From Gemmataceae bacterium (lineage in GTDB: Bacteria; Planctomycetota; Planctomycetia; Gemmatales; Gemmataceae): a stretch of 51,872 bases of DNA. Location: positions 1 to 51,872 of the forward strand of contig SIAJ01000034.1 in NCBI GenBank assembly GCA_009691845.1. The letters run 5' to 3'. Within the stretch, counting starts at the first letter, position 1, and the number at the start of each line of letters is the position of its first letter. Of the stretch, positions 24,982-34,059 are shown in pieces. Both the position numbers and the translations under genes were made by a program. A model generated the notes under the pieces. It was not told the origin of the DNA. It saw only the letters and a program-made list of their open reading frames with translations, and did no database searches.

Positions 24982-25122
24982 TCAACTCTCAGGCGGGTAC
25001 GGCGGAGGCGGGGGCAGGCACAGCGGCGGGCACATCTCCATCTCCAAGAGTTTCTGGAATTCAACCTTTTTCCCCCTGAGGTTGTCTGCACTCAGAAGCT
25101 TGCCAAAGAAAACATTTAGCTT
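24982..25122 (-). other. Startless proline-rich frame downstream of rmlD
   Basis: A 46-codon open frame that reads like a peptide tail: hydrophobic/basic start (LNVFFGKLLSADNLRGKK), a helix (VEFQKLLEMEM), then CPPLCLPPPPPYPPES. It has no ATG, GTG or TTG near its beginning, which overlaps the rmlD stop region. It may be the remains of a small secreted protein gene, or chance. I list it because the CPPLC-polyproline ending is not random-looking. Confidence 0.25.
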
Positions 25123-25979
25123 TCATTGCCGCGTCTCTCCAGGTAGGCCCTTATTGCCTCGCTCCAGGGCCTGAGACGCGCTACCCCAAGAGCCACAACT
25201 TTTAAAGTGGACAGCACACTGTATGCTGGCCGACGTGCAATCGAATTGAATTCCATCGAAGAAATCGGCGCTAGCTGTGGGTTCACCCCAGCAAGGCGAA
25301 ATATCTCTTTCGCTAACTCGTACCACGAGCAGTCGCCGGCATTCGTGATGTGGAACAATCCTTGTGCCCCAGTCTCGATCAGCTTTGCCGTCGCCTCTGC
25401 CACGTCGGCGGTGTAGCTGGGCGTACAACGTTGATCGTCCACCACGCGGAGCGGCTTGCCCTGGGCTGCGAGCTTCAACATGGTCTCGACGAAGTTGCCA
25501 CCTTTTCCTCCCGTGCCCCACACGCCATATAGGCCACAGGTCCGGATCACGAGATGGTCGGGGCAAATACTTCGAACCAGATATTCGCCGGCAAGTTTGC
25601 TCAGTCCGTACACGCTCACCGGCCCAGGCGAATCGGTCTCCGTCCACGGTTCCTGTCGCGTCTCATCCAGACCAAAGACATAGTCTGTGCTGAAGTGGAC
25701 GAACTTGATCCCAAGACTTTGACAGGCCTGGGCCAACGTCCGCGTTGCCCATACATTCACGGCAAACGCATTTTGCGGCTCGCTCTCGGCCTTATCGACG
25801 AAGTTGTAGGCCGCACAATTTACCACGAGGTTTGGCTTCAAACTCGCGAGTCTATCGGCAATTGCCTTGGAGTCCGTTAGGTCTACATCGACGCGGGCAA
25901 GCGGAATGACCTCGCCCGGAAGGACGGGGCACAGGTCGCGGCCTAGCTGGCCTTGAGAACCGAAGACGACGGTTCGCAT
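25116..25979 (-). CDS. rmlD: dTDP-4-dehydrorhamnose reductase
   Basis: NAD(P)H-dependent last step of dTDP-L-rhamnose synthesis, 287 aa, cytoplasmic. The Rossmann start is VVFGSQGQLGRDL; the family blocks VVNCAAYNFVDKAESE, FVHFSTDYVFGL and the catalytic YxxxK in YGLSKLAGEYLV are all present, followed by VVDDQRCTPSYTADVA. rmlA, rmlB and rmlC are not adjacent, so the pathway must be completed elsewhere if this enzyme is a true RmlD; related SDR sugar reductases are the alternative. The C-terminus (LRPWSEAIRAYL) is normal for the family. Confidence 0.92.
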   Translation of the reverse strand: MRTVVFGSQGQLGRDLCPVLPGEVIPLARVDVDLTDSKAIADRLASLKPNLVVNCAAYNFVDKAESEPQNAFAVNVWATRTLAQACQSLGIKFVHFSTDYVFGLDETRQEPWTETDSPGPVSVYGLSKLAGEYLVRSICPDHLVIRTCGLYGVWGTGGKGGNFVETMLKLAAQGKPLRVVDDQRCTPSYTADVAEATAKLIETGAQGLFHITNAGDCSWYELAKEIFRLAGVNPQLAPISSMEFNSIARRPAYSVLSTLKVVALGVARLRPWSEAIRAYLERRGNES

Positions 25980-26048
25980 GACGGGTCTCTCAACGAAATC
26001 GCCGCCGGGGATTCCGGCGGCGAGCGATGTTCAAACTCCAACCTACGA

Positions 26049-27167
26049 TTACTTCTTCTCGACGATTGGGCTCTTGTCAAAAGTCTTGACTTCCGTCGAC
26101 TGATCCTGCGTCAGCGTGACTTCGGTGGTTGTTCCGCCGATGTCCAGCGTGAGAGCCCCGGTCATTTTCACCGAGATATTGGACGATTCAATCCGGCCGA
26201 GCTTGGTGTTGAAGAGCACCTTGCCCTTGTTGGACTTGTCGTCTTTCACTTGATCGATCTTGCCAGCCTTGATCTTGAAGGGAAGCGTCTCGCCACCCTG
26301 ATCGGCCGCCGGCGGGGTGTACTTCAGTTCCACCGCCACGTCGATTTCGGCATTATCGCCGGTCTGCTTGGCGTATGTGAAGTTGTAAGTGTTGTCATAG
26401 CTGCCCAACGGCCCGAGTCCGAGCTTGACCGTCTTCGACCACTTCTCGCCGACTTTCTTGACTTCCTTGGGCACCACACCGAAGCTGGGATCTGCCATCT
26501 GCTTGAGAGCCTCTTCGCTCAGGATTCGGTTCAGCAGTTGTTCGAGCTGCTTGTTCGCGGCCACCAACTTCTTCAAGAACTCATCGCGGCCATCGACTTT
26601 CTCGACGGTCATGTCCTTGGCGATGGTCAGGGTGAACTGCGATCCCTTGAGAGCCTTGAAAAACTCGCTGAGGGCCGTGTTCGAACCACCGCCTGCTGCC
26701 TCGTTGGTCGAATCGTAAGAAACCGGGCTGCCGGCGATGTCGATCTTCATCTTCACGCCTTCGATCGTCTGCTTGACGATCCACTTGTCCCCTTCTTGTT
26801 TCACCGGCTCGAACTTGAAGAAGAAAGTTTGCTCCTGGTTCTGGCCAACGTCGAGGCCCTGAACCTTGATGTTCTGAATGGTCTTTGTGGTCATTTCCTG
26901 CCAGAAGGATTGATCCTTGACGAACTTCCAGGCCAGAGGATTATCTCCAGCCGGCAGCGCGACCTTGGGTGGCTCCACCTTCGAAGGCTCAACCTTGGCC
27001 GGCTCCTTCTTGGGTTCGTCTACCTTTTTTGGTTCTACCTTTTTGGGCTCGACTTTACCCTCTTCCTTCTTGGCTGGCGGAACAGGATCTTTCTTTTCCT
27101 GAGCAACGACAGCGGTCAACAAGGCAAAAGCAAGGCTGCAAGCAGTCAGTAGACGGAGTCGCGACAC
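26049..27167 (-). CDS. DUF6263-type secreted protein with Lys/Pro repeats
   Basis: A 372-residue exported protein, GTG start at 27167 with GGAGGG eight bases upstream. The signal peptide (LLTACSLAFALLTAVVA, cut before QEK) is followed by a low-complexity linker of about 50 residues made of KVEPKK/KVEP units, a likely spacer through peptidoglycan or towards the surface. The globular part (about residues 75-372) has the pattern of DUF6263 proteins: paired TxxxxQNIKVQG, VKQTIEGVKMKIDIAG, a central helical AANKQLEQLLNRILSEE and repeated strands up to LGRIESSNISVKMTGAL. Function unknown. It lies 69 bases upstream of rmlD on the same strand. Confidence 0.8.
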   Translation of the reverse strand: MSRLRLLTACSLAFALLTAVVAQEKKDPVPPAKKEEGKVEPKKVEPKKVDEPKKEPAKVEPSKVEPPKVALPAGDNPLAWKFVKDQSFWQEMTTKTIQNIKVQGLDVGQNQEQTFFFKFEPVKQEGDKWIVKQTIEGVKMKIDIAGSPVSYDSTNEAAGGGSNTALSEFFKALKGSQFTLTIAKDMTVEKVDGRDEFLKKLVAANKQLEQLLNRILSEEALKQMADPSFGVVPKEVKKVGEKWSKTVKLGLGPLGSYDNTYNFTYAKQTGDNAEIDVAVELKYTPPAADQGGETLPFKIKAGKIDQVKDDKSNKGKVLFNTKLGRIESSNISVKMTGALTLDIGGTTTEVTLTQDQSTEVKTFDKSPIVEKK

Positions 27168-27280
27168 GATGAATACCCTCCGGGGTTTGCAATTCTTTGT
27201 TGAATGCGTTTTAGGGAACGGAAAGCGTAAAAGGAAGGGGCGATAGGGTTGTTACGAGCGGTTATCCGGCTTGGTTCGGG

Positions 27281-27324
27281 AATTAAAAATGGGACGCATC
27301 GGTCTTGTATGACCCATACGTCCC
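27281..27324 (-). terminator. Rho-independent terminator of clpC
   Basis: On the minus strand a 14-bp stem (27311-27324 with 27291-27304; one wobble, one mismatch) with a six-base loop is followed by ATTTTTAATT. It begins 17 bases after the clpC stop codon, so clpC probably ends here and the DUF6263 gene has its own promoter. Confidence 0.85.
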
Positions 27325-27340
27325 TCGAAATCTTTCTGAA

Positions 27341-29893
27341 TTACTTTGCCCCAACTGCGACCGGCGCGACAGCAGCAGGCTCTTCAACCGGCGTCACGGG
27401 CTTCTCCGACTTCACGCCCTCCATGATGAGCTTGGCATCATCGCCTTCGCCATCGGCTTTGACGATAATCGTATCCGCTCCGACGAACGTCCCGCGGAGC
27501 AAGTCCTCCGAGAGCGGATCTTCGAGCAGGTTCTCGATGGCCCGGCGTAAGGGACGGGCACCGTACTCGACGTTGGTACCCTTCTCGATCATCAGCGCCT
27601 TGGCCGGCTCCGTGACGTCCAGGGTAAAGCCCTTGTCTTTCAATCGCTTGGACACCTTCTTCAATTCCATGTTGACGATGTGCTTGAGGTCTGCTTCCGT
27701 CAGGCCGCGGAAGACGATGGTATCGTCCACGCGATTCAAGAACTCCGGCCGGAAGTTCTTCTCCATCTCCACCTTCAGCCGCTTCTTCATGTCCTGATAG
27801 CTGGCTTCCGTGTCCTTCTTCGTGTACTGATCGAGGCCGAATCGATCCTTCGAGATGACTTCGCTCGCACCAATGTTGGTGGTCATGATGATGATCGCGT
27901 TCTTGAAGTCGATCTGCCGACCAAAGCTGTCTGTCAGCCGGCCTTCTTCCATGATCTGGAGTAGCGAATTCCAGACGTCTGGGTGGGCCTTTTCGATCTC
28001 GTCGAGCAGGACCACGCTATACGGACGGCGACGAATCTTCTCCGTGAGTTGGCCGCCTTCTTCGTAACCCACGTAGCCGGGAGGGGCACCCCACAGGCGG
28101 CTGACGTTGTGCTTCTCCTGGTACTCGCTCATGTCGAGTTGGACCAGTGCGTTCTCGTCTCCAAACATGAACTTGGCCAGCTGCTTAGCGAGCAGAGTCT
28201 TTCCAACGCCCGTCGGCCCGGCAAAAATGAAAGAGCCCATCGGTCGCTTCGGATCCTTCAGCCCAGCCCGGCTCTTGCGGACTGCCCTGGATATTGCCTG
28301 GATGGCTTCGTGCTGGCTGACGACCGCCGTGTGCAATTCGTCTTCCATCTTGAGCAAACGGGCGGTTTCGTCGTCGCCGAGTCGTTTCAGCGGAACGCCG
28401 GTCATCTTGCTCACGACTTCCGCGATCACTTCATCGTCGACCACGCCATCGGCTTCCTTGGATTTCTCCCGCCATTCCTTGGTGATGGTGTCCTTCTTTT
28501 TCTTGAGCTTGTCGGCTTGATCGCGCAGGCTGGCAGCCTTCTCGAAATCCTGCTCGGCTACTGCCGCTTCCTTGTCGTGATTGAGCTTTTCGATTTGCTC
28601 GTCAATGTCCTTGAGATTCGGTGGCCGGGTCATGGCCTTCAGGCGAATGCGGGCGCCGGCCTCGTCGATTACATCGATGGCCTTGTCTGGCAGGCATCGC
28701 CCCGTGATGTATCGATCGGAGAGTTCCACCGCAGAGGCCAGGGCCGAATCGGTGATCTGCACGCGGTGATGGGACTCGTAACGGTCGCGAAGACCCTTGA
28801 GAATCTCGATTGTCTCTTCTTTCGAAGGGGGATTGACCAGAATGTCCTGGAAGCGGCGGGCGAGAGCGGCATCCTTCTCGATGTACTTGCGGTACTCGTC
28901 GAGTGTGGTCGCACCAATGCACTGGATCTCGCCACGGGCGAGAGCAGGCTTCAGAACGTTGGAAGCGTCAATGGCCCCTTCCGCGCCGCCCGCCCCGACG
29001 AGCGTGTGCAACTCGTCGATAAACAAAATCGTATTCTTGGCCCGGCGTACCTCGTTCATGACCGCCTTGATGCGTTCCTCGAACTGGCCTCGATACTTGG
29101 TTCCCGCAACCATCATGGCCAGATCGAGAACGACCAATCGCTTCTCGCGAAGAAGTTCCGGGATGTTCCCCTCAATGATCATTTGAGCGAGGCCTTCGAC
29201 GATGGCCGTCTTGCCCACGCCTGCTTCACCGAGCAGAACCGGATTGTTTTTCTGACGCCGCGACAAGATTTGGATGACGCGCTCGATCTCGTTGGCCCGG
29301 CCGATGACGGGATCGAGCTTGTTCTGTCGAGCAAGTTCGGTCAAATCGCGTCCGAAACTATCGAGAGCAGGCGTCTTCGACTTCCCCTTGGAAGGTCGTT
29401 CACGCGTGCCGCCGTTGCCTTCGCTTGGCCCTTCACTGGACTCTGGCATATTGTGACCCAAAAGATTCAGAACCTCTTCTCGAACGTCTTCGAGCTTCAA
29501 GCCCAAGTTCATGAGAACCTGAGCCGCTACGCCTTCCTGCTCGCGCAACAGGCCGAGCAAGAGGTGTTCCGTGCCAACGTAGTTGTGATTCAGATTGCGT
29601 GCCTCTTCGACCGAATATTCGATCACTTTCTTGGCACGCGGAGTGTGCGGAAGCTTGCCGAGAACAACCTGGTCGCCGCCCGGACCGGTTTGCACGATCT
29701 TTTCGACTTCGAGCCGAATCTTGCGTAGGTCCACGTCCAGGTTCTTCAAAACATTGGCCGCGACTCCCGATCCTTCCTTCACCAGGCCGAGGAGGATGTG
29801 TTCGGTCCCGATGTACTCGTGGTTGAATCGCTGTGCCTCTTGATTGGCAAGCTGCATCACCTTGCGAGCCCGGTCCGTGAATCGTTCGTACAT
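27341..29893 (-). CDS. clpC: ATP-dependent Clp protease ATPase ClpC
   Basis: Hsp100 unfoldase that feeds proteins to ClpP, 850 aa. Two N-terminal Clp repeats ([19 protein letters not shown] and [16 protein letters not shown]) are followed by the first AAA domain (Walker [16 protein letters not shown], Walker [11 protein letters not shown]), a UVR-containing middle region ([20 protein letters not shown]), and the second AAA domain ([28 protein letters not shown]). The ClpP-binding loop FGLDQY, where VGF or IGF is typical, can be seen after [10 protein letters not shown]. The ATG at 29893 ([12 protein letters not shown]) is the normal start; nine upstream codons in frame are not. No mcsA/mcsB or ctsR genes are adjacent. 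Confidence 0.97.
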   Translation of the reverse strand: MYERFTDRARKVMQLANQEAQRFNHEYIGTEHILLGLVKEGSGVAANVLKNLDVDLRKIRLEVEKIVQTGPGGDQVVLGKLPHTPRAKKVIEYSVEEARNLNHNYVGTEHLLLGLLREQEGVAAQVLMNLGLKLEDVREEVLNLLGHNMPESSEGPSEGNGGTRERPSKGKSKTPALDSFGRDLTELARQNKLDPVIGRANEIERVIQILSRRQKNNPVLLGEAGVGKTAIVEGLAQMIIEGNIPELLREKRLVVLDLAMMVAGTKYRGQFEERIKAVMNEVRRAKNTILFIDELHTLVGAGGAEGAIDASNVLKPALARGEIQCIGATTLDEYRKYIEKDAALARRFQDILVNPPSKEETIEILKGLRDRYESHHRVQITDSALASAVELSDRYITGRCLPDKAIDVIDEAGARIRLKAMTRPPNLKDIDEQIEKLNHDKEAAVAEQDFEKAASLRDQADKLKKKKDTITKEWREKSKEADGVVDDEVIAEVVSKMTGVPLKRLGDDETARLLKMEDELHTAVVSQHEAIQAISRAVRKSRAGLKDPKRPMGSFIFAGPTGVGKTLLAKQLAKFMFGDENALVQLDMSEYQEKHNVSRLWGAPPGYVGYEEGGQLTEKIRRRPYSVVLLDEIEKAHPDVWNSLLQIMEEGRLTDSFGRQIDFKNAIIIMTTNIGASEVISKDRFGLDQYTKKDTEASYQDMKKRLKVEMEKNFRPEFLNRVDDTIVFRGLTEADLKHIVNMELKKVSKRLKDKGFTLDVTEPAKALMIEKGTNVEYGARPLRRAIENLLEDPLSEDLLRGTFVGADTIIVKADGEGDDAKLIMEGVKSEKPVTPVEEPAAVAPVAVGAK

Positions 29894-30328
29894 CTGAGGA
29901 AATCTCCGGCGTGCCGACAACCCGGTCGGCGAATCTGCGGTCGCTGGTCAAAGGCTCCTATGTATTCGGAGCACCATTATCGCTAATCGGTTCGGCGAGG
30001 TCGCCTCCCGGTATCTTATACCCGCCAAAGCCCATCGGGCAATCGTCTGGTTGACTCACGCACATGTTAAGAAATACGCTTCAGGTAAAGTTGAGAGATT
30101 CTAGGTTCGGGCGAATCTTAAATCAAGGCGAGCATTTGCGACACCTTGTGGACGTTCGCTCCGCGAACGTGAGGCGAGTGCCCAGAATGCACTTCATTCT
30201 CCCTCCTTAGGCTGCTTTGCCGTTCGCGGAGCGAACGTCCACTAGGCTCGGCCACAACCCATCCCGCATCGCACGGGCCACTACGTTCCGCTCGCCTGAT
30301 GTTAGCTCGGTTCGTAGGACAAAGGTAA
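29894..30328. other. Divergent intergenic region clpC/ndh
   Basis: About 435 bases holding the promoters of clpC (minus) and the NADH dehydrogenase gene (plus). Its right half contains the nested inverted repeat described separately (30148-30242). I found no small gene and no RNA gene that I can support. Confidence 0.5.
30148..30242. repeat. Nested 22-bp inverted repeat
   Basis: Perfect 22-bp complementary arms (30148-30169 and 30221-30242) are separated by 51 bases. Each arm contains its own small hairpin, CGTTCGC-TCC-GCGAACG or its complement, so the element can fold either as two small hairpins or one long one. The TCC/GGA loop is the same as in the GCACAC hairpins. It lies upstream of the NADH dehydrogenase gene. 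Confidence 0.85.
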
Positions 30329-31639
30329 ATGAACACCGAATCCACTCATCGCACGTCCGCTCGCCACAAGGTGGTCATCATCGGTGGCGGCTTCGGGGGC
30401 CTGAACGCTGCTCAAGCGTTGCGTGGCTCCGATGTCGAACTGACGCTGATCGACCGGCGAAACTTTCACCTGTTTCAACCTCTCCTTTATCAGGTCGCCA
30501 CGGGTGCGCTGTCGCCGGCCAACATTGCCGCCCCATTGCGATCGGTCTTGAAGCATCAAAGTAACTGCCGCGTTCTGCTTGGCGAAGTCGCTGGCATCGA
30601 TGTCGCCGGGAAATCCGTTCTCGTGGGCGGAGAACGACTTCCGTTTGATAGCCTGATCGTCGCGGCAGGAGCCGTCAACAACTATTTCGGCAACGCCAAG
30701 TGGGAGCAACATGCTCCGGGCCTGAAAAGTGTGGAGGAAGCAACCGAGATTCGACGCCGCGTATTGACCGCCTTCGAGGAGGCCGAGCGTTCGGCAGCAG
30801 GCGGGCACCGCGAGCGCTACCTCACCTTCGTGATCGTTGGGGGCGGACCAACAGGGGTGGAGATGTCTGGGGCCATCAGCGAGTTGGCCCGGCACACCAT
30901 GCGGCACGATTTTCGCTCGCTTGATCCTGCAACCGCCCGCATCATTCTTGTCGAAGGAAACTGCCGGTTACTGCCACCGTTCGCCGAGAAATCGTCTCGC
31001 AACGCGGAGAAAGTGCTCAAACGCATGGGTGTCGAGGTCTGGACGTCCGCCAAGGTGAAGGACATTCAAGCCGATCATGTGCTGGTCGAACGGGGCAGCA
31101 CCATCCACCGCATTGAAACGGCCACGGTCGTGTGGGCGGCCGGCGTCAAGGCTTCGTCGCTCGGCAAAATGCTCGCGGATGCGACCGGTGCCCCGATTGA
31201 TCGAGGCGGCCGTCCAATCGTGCAGCCGGATTTGACGATCCCCGGTCACCCCAATATTTACGTGATCGGCGATATGGCGGCGGCGACATCGAATGGCAAG
31301 CCAGTCCCTGGCGTCGCTCAGGGGGCTATTCAGGGTGGAAAGTTTGCCGCGAAGGCCATCCTCAAGCGGGTGGGGGGGACGGCCGATGTTGGCCAGTTTT
31401 CGTTCTGGGACAAGGGAAGCATGGCCACGATCGGGCGAAATTCGGCCGTGGCCGAAGTCGGCTGGTTAAAGCTGTCCGGCTTCCTTGCCTGGCTGGCCTG
31501 GCTCTTCGTGCACATTGTGTACTTGATTAACTTCTCGAATCGGGCCATGGTGTTGTTCCAGTGGTTCTGGAACTATCTCACGCGGAACCGCTCGGCCCGG
31601 CTCATTACGGGTGAGCGAGCCACCCACGAACGACTTTGA
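30329..31639 (+). CDS. ndh: Type II NADH dehydrogenase (NDH-2)
   Basis: Single-subunit, non-proton-pumping NADH:quinone oxidoreductase, peripheral on the cytoplasmic membrane; 436 aa. The FAD-binding start is VVIIGGGFGGLNAAQAL; the second nucleotide site is FVIVGGGPTGVEMSGAI (about residue 167); the conserved NIYVIGDMAAATSNGKPVPG and the quinone-site helix VAQGAIQGGKFAAKAI follow. The C-terminal part is hydrophobic (LSGFLAWLAWLFVHIVYLI), consistent with membrane attachment. AAAGG precedes the ATG. The following gene begins seven bases after the stop, so ndh heads a probable three-gene transcript with the sigma-like fusion and the sugar transferase. Confidence 0.95.
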   Translation: MNTESTHRTSARHKVVIIGGGFGGLNAAQALRGSDVELTLIDRRNFHLFQPLLYQVATGALSPANIAAPLRSVLKHQSNCRVLLGEVAGIDVAGKSVLVGGERLPFDSLIVAAGAVNNYFGNAKWEQHAPGLKSVEEATEIRRRVLTAFEEAERSAAGGHRERYLTFVIVGGGPTGVEMSGAISELARHTMRHDFRSLDPATARIILVEGNCRLLPPFAEKSSRNAEKVLKRMGVEVWTSAKVKDIQADHVLVERGSTIHRIETATVVWAAGVKASSLGKMLADATGAPIDRGGRPIVQPDLTIPGHPNIYVIGDMAAATSNGKPVPGVAQGAIQGGKFAAKAILKRVGGTADVGQFSFWDKGSMATIGRNSAVAEVGWLKLSGFLAWLAWLFVHIVYLINFSNRAMVLFQWFWNYLTRNRSARLITGERATHERL

Positions 31640-31646
31640 GTTCAGG

Positions 31647-32474
31647 ATGAAAAGCTTGGACGATCAGGATCCATTCCGCGAACGACTCGAACCATTGCGG
31701 TGGGGGTTATCTGTCTATCTGCGAGCGCTCCTTCCGAAGGCCGAGGAAGCCGACGCTGCGTTTCAAGAAACAGCGTCACGGCTCGATCAATCTCAAGGGT
31801 ACGCTCCGAAGACCAAGTTTGCGGCATGGTGCAACGACATTGCATCGCGGGCGTCCAGGGATCTTCGCGGGTCTTCGCATCCTAAGCCCTTTGGGGATGC
31901 TTTGTTTGGTCAGCTCATCGATTCTCTTGGCCCAATTATTGAGCGACTTGACCGATATCCCGTGCGATTATCCGCGCTCTTGGGCCGATTGCCGCCGCCC
32001 GAACAAGAACTGCTGCGTCGAAAATATGCGATTGGGCTGACGGCGGAGCAGATTGCCTTGGCCGAGGAGCGACCGGCCAGCATGGTTTCACGAGACTTGA
32101 CGCTTCTGAATGCGACCATTGTTTCTTCGCTCGATGAGGAAGTTCGGCTCGGCCCACCGTTACCAGGCGGCGCAATGGATCTGGGCCGACTTTCGGATCA
32201 ACTCCTCGATGGCACGATCAATGAGGACGGCCGGCTTGTGCTGGAGACCTTGCTGCTCGCCGATTCGACGGCGCAAGCCCACTACTTGCGACACGTCGCT
32301 CTTGCTTGTGGATTGCATTGGAAGTATCGTGGCGAACCCGACCTGCCTGCTCCGTCACCCAAGCGTGGGCTTTCCCAGCGGGAAAAATTGGTTACGTTAG
32401 GATTTGCCGTGACCTGCCTGGCGGTACTGGCCTTCGTGGCCTTCGTCGTGGGGAGTAGACTAAATGCGTGGTAG
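31647..32474 (+). CDS. Sigma-70-like domain fused to anti-sigma-like domain and membrane anchor
   Basis: A 275-residue protein with an unusual architecture. Residues 18-75 follow the ECF sigma region 2 pattern (EEADAAFQETASRLDQSQGY then FAAWCNDIASRASRD); residues 109-161 follow region 4 (ALLGRLPPPEQELLRRKYAIGLTAEQIALA ...). Residues 182-225 (LSDQLLDGTINEDGRLVLETLL then HYLRHVALACGL) match the N-terminal domain of planctomycete FecR-like anti-sigma proteins, and 247-269 form one membrane helix. So sigma-like and anti-sigma-like parts share one membrane-tethered chain. Region 2's -10 recognition residues look weak, so it may be a non-promoter-binding derivative. It starts seven bases after ndh. 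The assignment is by eye. Confidence 0.68.
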   Translation: MKSLDDQDPFRERLEPLRWGLSVYLRALLPKAEEADAAFQETASRLDQSQGYAPKTKFAAWCNDIASRASRDLRGSSHPKPFGDALFGQLIDSLGPIIERLDRYPVRLSALLGRLPPPEQELLRRKYAIGLTAEQIALAEERPASMVSRDLTLLNATIVSSLDEEVRLGPPLPGGAMDLGRLSDQLLDGTINEDGRLVLETLLLADSTAQAHYLRHVALACGLHWKYRGEPDLPAPSPKRGLSQREKLVTLGFAVTCLAVLAFVAFVVGSRLNAW

Positions 32475-32492
32475 AACTCAGCGGAAGCCGAG

Positions 32493-33884
32493 ATGATCAA
32501 GAGGCGTAGCCAAACTCTCTCCGCCTGGATTTGCCTGTGCGACGTGCTTTCGGTTGGCGTCGCCTGGATCGGCGCGTACTATCTACGTTTTTCCGGGCTG
32601 TTTCCGATTCCGAAAGAACAACCCCCTCTCGAGTGGTGCCTCGACGCGATTCCCCTGGTGATGGCGCTTGCCGCTCTTGCGTTTTGGCTAACCAAGAATT
32701 ACGAGATTCAGCGCCTTCGCCGTTTGCGTGAGGAACTCTGGGCGGTCTTGAAGGGTGTGCCGTTGCTGGTCCTGATGACCTCGGGGGCTGCGTTCTTCTT
32801 GCAGGACGATTACGTCTCTCGCGGTGCGATGGCCGCTTTTGCAGTCTTGTCGATCGTGATCGTTTTGATCTCGCGTCGATTGACCTGGTGGGGCATCCAT
32901 TTTCTGCGCCGCAGGGGCTACAACCCGTCCTTTACGGTCATCATCGGCACCGGGCGCACAGCACGTAAGACAGCGACGGCGCTGCGTTCGGCAACCTGGA
33001 TGGGATTTCGCAACGTCGGCTTCATCGAAGACAACCCCACGCGTTGGTCGAGCGATCTGGATATTATTGGAACGACCCACGATCTGCCCGCCTTGATCGA
33101 CAAGTACACCATCGATCACGTATTCATCTGCCTGCCGATGAACCGATTTCATGAATCACGCAAGGTGTTTGACGTACTATCGCAGAAGATGGTCGATGTG
33201 CGTTTGGTCGCCGATGTTCCCAATCTCGCGGGTATCACGCTGACCACGACGTTTTTCGAAGGCATGCCGATCGTTGGCCTGCGGGAAAGTCCGCATTATG
33301 GCGTGAACATCTGGGTCAAGCGTGTCATGGATATCTTGCTGGTGAGCCTGGCTTTGGTCATCCTTTCTCCGCTCTTGCTCTTGATCGCAATCCTCGTGAA
33401 ACTGACCAGTAAGGGCCCGGTTTTCTTTCGCCAAGAACGATGCGGCCTGAACGGTGAGTCGTTCCAGATGCTCAAGTTCCGATCCATGCGGGTCGATGCG
33501 GAGGCCGCTACCGGACCCGTGTGGGCGGCCAAGGGGGACGATCGCAAAACCCGCATCGGAGGTTTCTTGCGCAAGACGAGCCTCGATGAGCTACCGCAGT
33601 TCTGGAATGTTCTCCGAGGCGACATGTCGATCGTCGGCCCTCGACCGGAACGGCCAGTGTTCATCGAAGAATTCCGCACGACGATCCCGAACTACATGGC
33701 TCGCCACGCGGTGAAATGTGGGATCACGGGTTGGGCGCAGGTGAACGGCTGGCGAGGAAACACTTCGCTGCGAAAACGCATTCAGTACGACTTGTACTAC
33801 ATCGTCCACTGGAACCCGTGGTTCGATCTCAAGATCATGTGGATGACCGTCTGGAACGGGCTGGTGCATCGGAACGCGTATTAG
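32493..33884 (+). CDS. Undecaprenyl-phosphate sugar phosphotransferase (WcaJ/WbaP type)
   Basis: Initiates exopolysaccharide or O-antigen units by moving a hexose-1-phosphate from a UDP-sugar to undecaprenyl phosphate at the membrane. The 463-residue protein has four N-terminal membrane helices, a middle CoA-binding-like domain (FTVIIGTGRTARKTATAL, about residue 145), one more membrane helix (ILLVSLALVILSPLLLLIAILV), and the catalytic domain with KGPVFFRQERCGLNGESF, the MLKFRSM segment, RKTSLDELPQFWNVL, GDMSIVGPRPERP and GITGWAQVNGWRG. This is the full-length TIGR03023-type layout. It follows the sigma-like gene by 18 bases, suggesting that gene controls or is co-expressed with polysaccharide export. 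Confidence 0.95.
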   Translation: MIKRRSQTLSAWICLCDVLSVGVAWIGAYYLRFSGLFPIPKEQPPLEWCLDAIPLVMALAALAFWLTKNYEIQRLRRLREELWAVLKGVPLLVLMTSGAAFFLQDDYVSRGAMAAFAVLSIVIVLISRRLTWWGIHFLRRRGYNPSFTVIIGTGRTARKTATALRSATWMGFRNVGFIEDNPTRWSSDLDIIGTTHDLPALIDKYTIDHVFICLPMNRFHESRKVFDVLSQKMVDVRLVADVPNLAGITLTTTFFEGMPIVGLRESPHYGVNIWVKRVMDILLVSLALVILSPLLLLIAILVKLTSKGPVFFRQERCGLNGESFQMLKFRSMRVDAEAATGPVWAAKGDDRKTRIGGFLRKTSLDELPQFWNVLRGDMSIVGPRPERPVFIEEFRTTIPNYMARHAVKCGITGWAQVNGWRGNTSLRKRIQYDLYYIVHWNPWFDLKIMWMTVWNGLVHRNAY

Positions 33885-34059
33885 GGCATCGTTGTGCATC
33901 GACTGCTGCCATTGCCATTGAAATTCGACCCGTGCGGGGAACGGCTGAGCTTCGCGGCGCGACGGCTTCGTTTCCGTATTATTTGATCCATGGCCTCCCG
34001 GAGGCCCCGTGTTGGTGCCAAAATCAGAGCCAACGCATCGCACTTACAGGAACAGTTCG

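Noticed and set aside
27983..29728. A 581-codon open frame on the plus strand
   Set aside because: It lies wholly antisense to clpC, has no recognisable product, and is explained by the third-position GC bias of the real gene. The same applies to the long frames at 42188-43426 (antisense to rimO) and 25953-27152 (antisense to the DUF6263 gene).
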